From NCBI GenBank assembly GCA_910579035.1, contig CAJTSR010000009.1:40770-104769 (forward strand): a stretch of DNA of 64,000 bases. Direction: 5' to 3'. This document shows positions 1 through 6,582 of this stretch, piece by piece; position 1 is the stretch's first letter, and each line of letters begins with the position of its first letter. A model generated the notes under the pieces. The model was given only the letters and a program-made list of their open reading frames with translations, did not search any database and was not told where the DNA came from. The stretch is from an uncultured Muribaculaceae bacterium. GTDB taxonomy: Bacteria; Bacteroidota; Bacteroidia; Bacteroidales; Muribaculaceae. The position numbers and the translations under genes are program-made.

Positions 1-1
1 A

Positions 2-502
2 TACGCGGTTCTTATAACCGCAAGCTTCGTACAGCCTGTTCTGTCCGTGCCCTGGTTCATAAAGATGCGCCAGGAGGTAATGACTGCCAACGAGGCCGTA
101 ATGGCCGCGGGCGAAGACTCAGTAGTGTTCACACCCGTCACCACGCCTTTCACGGCACCGTGGTACACTATGGGGCGCCCGTCGTTCGAGATATACAAGT
201 CGGGCGGATTTCCTTTCTACAACGCCATCCCCGAACAGTTAAAGGATTTCTCGCCGGAAAACGCAGTGCACATAGGCATATCCGAAAACGTTTACTTTCA
301 TAAAGGCTGCATAGTGCTTGAGGGCACGCGCACCGACATACACAGCGCCAAATGCACACTCTACTTCGACGGCAAGCCATATGCCACCGAGTGTTTCGGC
401 ACTAATTTCACAACTCCCGCCGGCAATTTCACATACATTCTGCCGCTCCACTCATTCCAAAAAGCCAAGCTGCACCACCTAAGCGGCTTCGACCTCAACT
501 AA
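2..502 (+). CDS. C-terminal part of a predicted membrane protein, cut by the window edge
   Basis: The reading frame is open through the left edge, so only the last 166 residues or so are visible. The first 20 residues are hydrophobic and could be the end of a last membrane segment. A soluble tail of about 140 residues follows, rich in aromatic residues and ending in FDLN. The arrangement (multi-spanning membrane part plus periplasmic tail) recalls Bacteroidetes polyprenol-glycosyltransferase-like membrane proteins, but I see no diagnostic motif and the family call is weak. Composition matches the window average, unlike the AT-rich gene that follows. Confidence 0.6.
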   Translation, partial: YAVLITASFVQPVLSVPWFIKMRQEVMTANEAVMAAGEDSVVFTPVTTPFTAPWYTMGRPSFEIYKSGGFPFYNAIPEQLKDFSPENAVHIGISENVYFHKGCIVLEGTRTDIHSAKCTLYFDGKPYATECFGTNFTTPAGNFTYILPLHSFQKAKLHHLSGFDLN

Positions 503-513
503 CACAAAAAATA

Positions 514-605
514 CGGCCAAATTGGGTAATGAAAAACAGCCAAATTGGGTAATGAAAAACAGCCAAATTGGGTAATGAAAATCGGCCAAATTTGGTAATT
601 CAAAT
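514..605 (+). repeat. Four tandem copies of a 23-bp unit upstream of the ATPase gene
   Basis: Units start at 514, 537, 560 and 583. The core is GCCAAATTGGGTAATGAAAA. The first three are nearly identical and the fourth is degenerate, reading TTTGGTAATT in its second half. There are no spacers, so this is not a CRISPR array. The fourth unit supplies the TTTG that serves as the -33 box of the next promoter, so the array is placed like an operator. Confidence 0.85.
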
Positions 606-622
606 AAATCAACTTACCTTTG
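591..622 (+). promoter_or_regulatory. Promoter of the AAA/DUF4143 ATPase gene
   Basis: The -33 box TTTG (591-594) lies inside the last 23-bp repeat. The -7 box TACCTTTG (615-622) follows after 20 bp. Transcription would begin near 629, about 14 nt before the ATG at 643. Confidence 0.6.
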
Positions 623-642
623 TGCCACAAATTCAAATATTT

Positions 643-1923
643 ATGATTAATAAATATCGCCCACGAATTATAGACATAGAACTCTCCAAACGATTAAAAA
701 GTATTGGAGCAATAGTATTGGAGGGTGCTAAATGGTGTGGTAAATCAACAACAGCAGAATATCACAGCAACAGTGCCATCTTTTTGGATGATCCTCGCAA
801 ACGCTCTCAATATATGATATTTGCAGAGGATAATCCTGATATAATACTTAATGGAGAAACACCCCGACTGATTGATGAATGGCAACTTGCACCTATAATA
901 TGGGATGCCGTACGTTATACTGTGGACCATCGAAATGGTATGGGACAGTTTATACTGACAGGTTCAGCCAAACCCGCAGATAGAGAAAAAATAAGCCATT
1001 CTGGAACCGGCCGCTTCGCGTGGTTAAGAATGCGTCCGATGTCATTATTTGAATCCGGCGATTCAACCGGAGATATTAGTTTATCAAAATTATTCGAAAA
1101 TCCACAAATGCCTATCGGCTGTGAGGCTAAGTATGATTTACAGAAAATAGCATTTTTAATTTGTCGCGGAGGTTGGCCAATAGTTTCAGAGTTACCTGAA
1201 GATGTCGCATTGAACCCTGCTAAAGATTATTATGATGCTGTAGTGAATGTGGATATTCGCCAAGTAGATGGGGTCGACCGAAGTGTTGAAAGGGCAAAAC
1301 GGCTGATGCGTTCATATGCACGATTTCAAGGGACACAGACATCTATTAGACAAATTGTCGAAGATATGAACGGAGGCGATCCAAATATTGTTGAAGATAA
1401 AACCGTTAGAAACTACCTTGACGCATTACGTTCAATGTTTGTGGTAGAGGATATGCCAGCGTGGAATCCAAATCTGAAATCTAAAACAGCCATACGCACT
1501 GCCGATACCAGATATTTTGTAGACCCATCAATAGCAACCGCAGCAATGGGTATAGGTCCCGGAGATTTAATGAATGATCTCAAAGCTTTTGGGCTATTGT
1601 TCGAGTCCTTATGTGTCCGTGATTTAAGAGTTTATGTTCAATCATTATCTGGAGATGTATACCACTACAGGGACAAGAACGGACTGGAATGTGATGCTGT
1701 TGTTCATTTACCAAATGGCGATTATGGATTGATCGAAATAAAATTAGGTGGAGAGAAACTTATCGAAGAAGGCGCAAATAGTTTGTTGCAACTTGCTTCT
1801 AAGATTGATGTTAACCGTATGAAACAGCCTTCTTTTCTTATGGTACTTACGGCTACGGGCGCTTTTGCTTACAGAAGAAAAGACAACGTTTTAGTCGTAC
1901 CAATTTCCACTCTTGGAGCATAG
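643..1923 (+). CDS. AAA-family ATPase with DUF4143 C-terminal domain
   Basis: The N-terminal P-loop domain has a Walker A motif GAKWCGKST (about residues 28-36), a Walker B-like LIDEWQ (76-81) and a sensor-like FILTGSA (103-109). The C-terminal third holds a DUF4143-type region with ECDAVV followed by LIEIKLG, the D...ExK pattern of PD-(D/E)XK nuclease folds. The family is common in many copies in Bacteroidales and its role is not settled. I start at ATG 643, because the longer frame from TTG 568 begins inside the repeat array and upstream of the predicted transcription start. The gene is clearly more AT-rich than its neighbours, which suggests transfer. It stands alone, with the array and promoter in front and a strong terminator behind. 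Confidence 0.85.
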   Translation: MINKYRPRIIDIELSKRLKSIGAIVLEGAKWCGKSTTAEYHSNSAIFLDDPRKRSQYMIFAEDNPDIILNGETPRLIDEWQLAPIIWDAVRYTVDHRNGMGQFILTGSAKPADREKISHSGTGRFAWLRMRPMSLFESGDSTGDISLSKLFENPQMPIGCEAKYDLQKIAFLICRGGWPIVSELPEDVALNPAKDYYDAVVNVDIRQVDGVDRSVERAKRLMRSYARFQGTQTSIRQIVEDMNGGDPNIVEDKTVRNYLDALRSMFVVEDMPAWNPNLKSKTAIRTADTRYFVDPSIATAAMGIGPGDLMNDLKAFGLLFESLCVRDLRVYVQSLSGDVYHYRDKNGLECDAVVHLPNGDYGLIEIKLGGEKLIEEGANSLLQLASKIDVNRMKQPSFLMVLTATGAFAYRRKDNVLVVPISTLGA

Positions 1924-1955
1924 CAATAGCAACTAAGCTTAAGGCATATAGACAC

Positions 1956-2004
1956 AGCCGGAGGCTACCATTTCATCTACAAAATGGCAGCCTCCGGCTT
2001 TTAG
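1956..2004. terminator. Bidirectional terminator between convergent genes
   Basis: An 18-bp inverted repeat with one mismatch (1956-1973 against 1982-1999) has an 8-nt loop and is followed by TTTT on the plus strand. It lies between the convergent ATPase and OmpA-domain genes. Confidence 0.8.
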
Positions 2005-2016
2005 TTTATAACCAAT

Positions 2017-2889
2017 CTACTGGCGGAGGGAAACCTCGGCGCGGCGGTCTTGGGCGTCGTTGGCGAAGCGGTCGGTAGCGCCCATACCCTTCACTCTGAT
2101 CTTTGAGGAAGGCACACCGTGCTCAACAAGGTAATCGGCCACGGCCTTTGCCCGGCGCTCGCTCAGACGTTGGTTGTAAGCCGGGCGTCCGTGTTCGTCG
2201 GTATATGCTTTCACGTCGAGCGTCACTCCGCTACGGGTAGCCTGCTCGGCAATCTGGGTGAGCGATGCCGTTTCAGGCACATCGCTCGAATCATATTGGA
2301 AGAGGTATACCACAGTGACCGGAGCAGCAGCCGAAGCCGCTGTTGATGCGTCCGAAGCCGACGCGTTGGTAAGGCCGGCTTGCGACTCCACATTGCCCGC
2401 ACCGGCATTTGTTTGCCCGTAAGCAGTCGTTTCCCCGCCGTATGAAGCCATAGCCATACCGTCATTGACAATCTCCGGCTCAGCCGTATAGCCTGTAACC
2501 TCGAATGGCGAGCTGAACGGGTCGGGGACGGTACCGTCGGCATCAGCTTGGTAATAAGCCGTGGGGGTATTGAAGTATTCGTAAGTGGCAGCCTTGGCCA
2601 TATGTCCGCCGGGATTTTCCGGAGCAGATGGCACACCGCCGCTATACCACACGTAGCCTCCAACACCGACCGCAAGACCGAGCAGCACTGCCGCTCCGTA
2701 CTTAACAAAGCCCGGAGTTTCGTCCACATCTGCCGTCACTGCCGGAACAACCACATCGGCATCGGCATCGTGGGCCGGTAAACGGCCCGGCTCAGGGTGA
2801 GCCTCTATACGACCCGGCTGGGGGTGCGCCCCAAGACTACGCGAGCCGTCATCGGCCACACGTCGGGAATCATTATTTTTCTGTGCCAT
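2017..2889 (-). CDS. OmpA-family peptidoglycan-binding protein with an N-terminal inner-membrane anchor
   Basis: The protein has 290 residues. Residues 1-60 are polar and carry the short repeats HPQPGR and HPEPGR. A single hydrophobic segment sits at about 64-83, then a low-complexity Ala/Ser/Thr linker, and an OmpA C-terminal domain at about 195-290. That domain carries the typical YNQRLSERRAKAV and AYTDEHGRP motifs that hold meso-diaminopimelate. There is no barrel and no cleavable signal, so the likely topology is N-in with the OmpA domain in the periplasm, similar to MotB-type tethers. The intergenic region to fldA is 149 bp and shows no clean promoter boxes. The domain call is firm; the cellular role is not known. 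Confidence 0.85.
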   Translation of the reverse strand: MAQKNNDSRRVADDGSRSLGAHPQPGRIEAHPEPGRLPAHDADADVVVPAVTADVDETPGFVKYGAAVLLGLAVGVGGYVWYSGGVPSAPENPGGHMAKAATYEYFNTPTAYYQADADGTVPDPFSSPFEVTGYTAEPEIVNDGMAMASYGGETTAYGQTNAGAGNVESQAGLTNASASDASTAASAAAPVTVVYLFQYDSSDVPETASLTQIAEQATRSGVTLDVKAYTDEHGRPAYNQRLSERRAKAVADYLVEHGVPSSKIRVKGMGATDRFANDAQDRRAEVSLRQ

Positions 2890-3038
2890 AATTCTTGAAT
2901 TTTGATTAAGTTGTAAACGTTTGTCGCATTCTTACGAATGATATTGATAAAACGTCGGCCACACTCCGCAGGTTCAGCAAACCCGAACTTACTATCACTG
3001 TTCCGCGTTATTATTAGAAACAGATTTTAACAAGCACA

Positions 3039-3539
3039 ATGAAAAATATAGGTATATTCTACGGCTCTGCCACAGGCACCACGGCCGAAGTGGCAAAAAA
3101 GATAGGCGAACTCCTCGGAGTGTCGCCCGACGACATACACAACGTGGCCGATACCGCCCCGTCGGTTCTCGGACAATACGGCACTCTTGTTCTGGGTTCC
3201 TCAACCTGGGGCAACGGCGAACTCGAAGACGACTGGTTCGACTTTATCGACGGCGCACAGGCTCTTGACCTGAAAGGACACAAGATAGCACTCTTCGGCT
3301 GCGGCGACGAAACGATGTCCGACACCTTCTGCAACGCCGTGGGCATACTCTACGACAAGCTGAAAGACACCGGCGCCACCTTCATCGGCGAATATCCTGC
3401 CGACGGCTACACCTTCGACCATTCAGAAGCCTCTGACGGCTCCACCATGCGCGGCCTCGTGCTCGACGAGGTAAACCATCCGGAATTTACGCCGGCACGC
3501 CTCACCGCATGGACAGCCCTCATCAGGCAACAGCTATAA
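3039..3539 (+). CDS. fldA: Flavodoxin
   Basis: This is a 166-residue FMN-binding electron carrier of the long-chain type. The FMN phosphate loop GSATGTT is at residues 10-16. The isoalloxazine-stacking region TWGNGELEDDW and the second loop GCGDE are present. It probably carries low-potential electrons in the cytoplasm. Its 3' end lies only 3 bp from the end of the convergent ferredoxin-type aldo/keto reductase gene, so a shared redox context is likely but not proven. Confidence 0.95.
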   Translation: MKNIGIFYGSATGTTAEVAKKIGELLGVSPDDIHNVADTAPSVLGQYGTLVLGSSTWGNGELEDDWFDFIDGAQALDLKGHKIALFGCGDETMSDTFCNAVGILYDKLKDTGATFIGEYPADGYTFDHSEASDGSTMRGLVLDEVNHPEFTPARLTAWTALIRQQL

Positions 3540-3542
3540 CGC

Positions 3543-4934
3543 TCAGATCTTCGACGCCCTCAACGATTCGGCATATGCCGCTATAGCGTGCAGACGCCCG
3601 GGTATGGCTATGCCCTGCGGACAGTGCGACAGGCAGGCGCCGCAGCCCACGCAGCGGTCGGCCTGCCGCAGCCGCGGCACGGCACGGTCGTAACCGAACA
3701 GGAATGCGCGCCTCGACCTCGCAAAGTCCGGGTCGGCACCGTCGCGCACCACAGTCCCTTCGTTGATGCAGCGGTTGTAGTGGGCGAATATTCCGGGGAT
3801 ATTCACACCGTAAGGGCACGGCATGCAGTATTTGCAGTCGGTGCAAGGCACGGTGTCGTTCTGCAATATCTCCAGAGCCATACGCTGCAGGAAAGCGTCC
3901 TCCTCGGCATCGAGCGGCTCGAGAGCCGAATATGTGGCAATATTCTCCTTGAGATGCTCCATATACGTCATTCCCGACAAAACCGTGAGCACCCCCTCGG
4001 GCGTGCCTGCAAAGCGGAAAGCCCACGATGCCAGCGAATCGTCCGGGCGCCGCTCTTTCATTTTGGCGGCAACAGGCCCCGGCACCGAAGCGAGGCGCCC
4101 ACCAAGCAAAGGCTCCATAATCACGACGGGAATGCCGCGTTTCGACAGCTCTCCGTATAGATACTCCGCATCAGTGTTCCGTTCGTTTATCTCCTTGGCA
4201 TGGCGCCAGTCGATATAGTTCATCTGTATCTGAGCGAAGTCCCAACGGATCTCGCCACGGTCCATCATGGCAAGCAGGTGGTCGAACACGGCAACATCGC
4301 CATGGTAAGAGAATCCGAGATTGCGGATTATCCCCTGACGGCGCTTCTCGCATAGATAATCAAGCACGCCGTTATCCACATACCGCCCGTTAAAGGCCTC
4401 CATGCCGCCCATGCCTATGCCGTGGAGCAACAGATAGTCCACATAGTCGGTACGGAGCATACGGAGAGAGTTCTCGAACATGCCGATAGATGCCTCGCGA
4501 CTCCATGTGGACGGCGCGAAGTTCGACAGCTTGGTAGCTATATAGTACTTGTCGCGCGGGTGACGGCTCAGCGCTACGCCCATAGCCTCTTCCGAATGCC
4601 CCTTGCAGTAGGCAGGCGACGTGTCGAAATAGTTCACACCATGGGCAATGGCATAATCTACCGATTCGTTGACCGCGTTCTGGTCGATTTCATCGTCGGC
4701 CTCGTTGCCGCTTACAAGAGCCTTTGTCGGCAGGCGCATACAGCCGTATCCGAGTATCGACACACTGTCGCCGGTGGCGCCGTTCAGCCTCTTGGTCATA
4801 GCGCCCTGTCCACGACCCGATTTGGCACCGTCGGACGATGCCACGCCGGCTCCACAGGCTCCGAGCACGCCGGCTGCACCGAGTATGCCCAGATTACGCA
4901 GGAATCCACGCCTGCCGGTATCGAACTTCTTCAT
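3543..4934 (-). CDS. Tat-exported aldo/keto reductase with C-terminal ferredoxin clusters
   Basis: The N-terminus has a twin-arginine signal GRRGFLRNLG (R8, R9) followed by a hydrophobic core and LGAC, a possible lipobox at C27. The aldo/keto reductase TIM barrel covers about residues 45-345. The C-terminal part carries two cysteine clusters, CTDCKYCMPCP and CVGCGACLSHCP, typical of 4Fe-4S sites in this subgroup. It is probably a periplasmic, possibly lipid-anchored, oxidoreductase; the substrate is not known. Its ATG overlaps the stop of the upstream polyferredoxin gene (ATGA at 4931-4934), so the two are translationally coupled and probably work together. Total length is 463 residues. Confidence 0.9.
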   Translation of the reverse strand: MKKFDTGRRGFLRNLGILGAAGVLGACGAGVASSDGAKSGRGQGAMTKRLNGATGDSVSILGYGCMRLPTKALVSGNEADDEIDQNAVNESVDYAIAHGVNYFDTSPAYCKGHSEEAMGVALSRHPRDKYYIATKLSNFAPSTWSREASIGMFENSLRMLRTDYVDYLLLHGIGMGGMEAFNGRYVDNGVLDYLCEKRRQGIIRNLGFSYHGDVAVFDHLLAMMDRGEIRWDFAQIQMNYIDWRHAKEINERNTDAEYLYGELSKRGIPVVIMEPLLGGRLASVPGPVAAKMKERRPDDSLASWAFRFAGTPEGVLTVLSGMTYMEHLKENIATYSALEPLDAEEDAFLQRMALEILQNDTVPCTDCKYCMPCPYGVNIPGIFAHYNRCINEGTVVRDGADPDFARSRRAFLFGYDRAVPRLRQADRCVGCGACLSHCPQGIAIPGRLHAIAAYAESLRASKI

Positions 4935-6445
4935 GATTTGAGATGCACTTTATATCCTTCAACATATATGGCGGCCTTGTCCGACGATATGTGGCCGGCA
5001 GTGCCCACCGGGCAATGGTATTCGCACGAGCCGCAGCCTATGCACACGCTCTCGTCGACGCTCGGCCGCATATTGCCGTTCGTGCCTTTCACCATCTGTA
5101 TGGCTCCGGCCGGACAATGCCGCGCGCAGTTGCCGCAATGCTGTCCGTAAGCAGCCGAAATGCACGTCGACGTGTCGACCACGGCGCGCCCTATGCGTAT
5201 TGCCGTCTTCTCCGCCGCATCGACAGGCTTGATAGCGCCTGCCGGACATACGTGGGAACACTCCGTGCAGTCCGGCCTGCAAAATCCGCCGGTAAACACC
5301 AGCTCGGGCTGCATAAAGCGCGATGCCGACAGCGACGGGCGCAGCACACCCTCGGGGCATGCGCTGACGCATAGCTGGCACGCTGTGCAACGGCTGCTCA
5401 GATGCCCTATACCGATGGCGCCTGCCGGAACAGCCGGCGCCGCGTCCGGGTGGCGCTGCTTGTCTTTAAGCGGGGCAAGACCGCCGTCGGTAGCCTTGTC
5501 GGCAGCACGCGCTGCAATAGCGCCTCCGGCCACGGCGAGTCCCACCATAAAGCTGCGCCTGGTAGCGTCCGGCGCAGCCTTTGCCGTGCCGCCGCGCCGC
5601 CGTGCATACGATATGGCGCCCCGGGTGCAATTGCCGATACAGTCCATGCACACCACGCAGCGCGAGTAGTCAATCGAGTGGTTATTAGTATCTATGCAGG
5701 AAGCCTTGCACTTGCGCCCACACGTGCCGCAACGGTTGCATTTATACGTGTCTATCGCAGGCTTCAACAAGGAGAAACGGCTCAGCAGGCCAAGCATCGT
5801 TCCTGCGGGACACACCTTGTTGCAATAGTCGCGCCCGCCGCGCCATGCCATAGCCGTGACCACGACGAAGGTAAGCACAGCCACAGCCAGCATAGCCACA
5901 TTCAAGGGCTGCGCGGCAGGATAGGAGTCAAGCACATACACGCCGCTCTCCGCCGCCATGTCGGCCACAGGAACCACGGCCGTGCGCCATAGCGGCAATG
6001 CAAAGCGCGAGGCCATGCGCCCGTAAGCGCTGTAGGGGTCGAGCAAGCCTGCGAACGAGCTTGCAATCACCCCGGCAAGCCCTAATGCAACGAGCACAAG
6101 GAACATCGCAAAGAAGCCATATCTGAGCTTTTTTGCCTCAGGAGAATGCCTGAAAAAGCCCGCGCGGCGTTTCCTCTTAGGCGACAGCCATATCCGCAGT
6201 CGCATAACTATGTCCTGATAGATGCCCAAAGGGCATATCACCGAGCAGTACACACGCCCGAACACAAGCGTGAGGACGGCGAGCAGGCACAGCGCACCAA
6301 GATTGAGAGCGAGCAGAGCCGGAACAAGCTGTATTTTCGGTAAAAACGACAGCCACCGCGCCGCAATGCCCGTGAAATCGACAAAAAGCAGCGTAATGGC
6401 CAGAATGGCAACAGTTGCCAAGAGCATTCTGACAATCCTCAACAT
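4931..6445 (-). CDS. NapH-NapG-like membrane polyferredoxin (fusion)
   Basis: The 504-residue protein has two parts. Residues 1-290 look like NapH/RnfC-type membrane ferredoxins: about four membrane segments, the paired CxxxCP motifs YCSVICPLG and YCNKVCPAG, then a dicluster ferredoxin CNRCGTCGRKC / CVVCMDCIGNC. Residues 296-312 read RRSFMVGLA plus a hydrophobic stretch, a Tat-like signal in mid-protein. The C-terminal 190 residues hold four more cysteine clusters, as in the exported ferredoxin NapG. The likely role is to move electrons from the membrane to the exported aldo/keto reductase encoded next. Promoter boxes and a tiny reading frame lie upstream at 6461-6566. Confidence 0.88.
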   Translation of the reverse strand: MLRIVRMLLATVAILAITLLFVDFTGIAARWLSFLPKIQLVPALLALNLGALCLLAVLTLVFGRVYCSVICPLGIYQDIVMRLRIWLSPKRKRRAGFFRHSPEAKKLRYGFFAMFLVLVALGLAGVIASSFAGLLDPYSAYGRMASRFALPLWRTAVVPVADMAAESGVYVLDSYPAAQPLNVAMLAVAVLTFVVVTAMAWRGGRDYCNKVCPAGTMLGLLSRFSLLKPAIDTYKCNRCGTCGRKCKASCIDTNNHSIDYSRCVVCMDCIGNCTRGAISYARRRGGTAKAAPDATRRSFMVGLAVAGGAIAARAADKATDGGLAPLKDKQRHPDAAPAVPAGAIGIGHLSSRCTACQLCVSACPEGVLRPSLSASRFMQPELVFTGGFCRPDCTECSHVCPAGAIKPVDAAEKTAIRIGRAVVDTSTCISAAYGQHCGNCARHCPAGAIQMVKGTNGNMRPSVDESVCIGCGSCEYHCPVGTAGHISSDKAAIYVEGYKVHLKS

Positions 6446-6460
6446 ATGCTTAGATGGTGT

Positions 6461-6523
6461 TTAAAGCAAAAAGACAAGCACCAAAAGAAGAATGGCAAAA
6501 AATTTAGTGATAATATCCCACAT
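6461..6523 (-). CDS. Possible 20-residue membrane peptide ahead of the polyferredoxin gene
   Basis: ATG at 6523 opens a 20-codon frame ending in TAA at 6461. The peptide reads MWDIITKFFA then ILLLVLVFLL, a single membrane-spanning helix. It lies between two TAnnTTTG boxes and the polyferredoxin start, 15 nt before that ATG. Small single-span peptides often accompany membrane redox complexes, but no clear ribosome binding site is visible and it may be chance. It could instead act as a leader for the downstream gene. Confidence 0.35.
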   Translation of the reverse strand: MWDIITKFFAILLLVLVFLL

Positions 6524-6549
6524 AGAGAGTTTGTGATGGTTTGCAGCCA

Positions 6550-6566
6550 CAAATATAGCAAATATA
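6550..6566 (-). promoter_or_regulatory. Two overlapping-phase -7 boxes upstream of the polyferredoxin operon
   Basis: On the minus strand TATATTTG occurs twice, at 6566-6559 and 6557-6550, both matching TAnnTTTG. No convincing -33 TTTG is seen. Starts near 6543-6552 would give a leader containing the 20-codon frame. Confidence 0.45.
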
Positions 6567-6582
6567 TGCCGAATATCCTGTT

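Noticed and set aside
514..605. CRISPR-like repeats
   Set aside because: The 23-bp units are directly tandem with no spacers and no cas genes are present.
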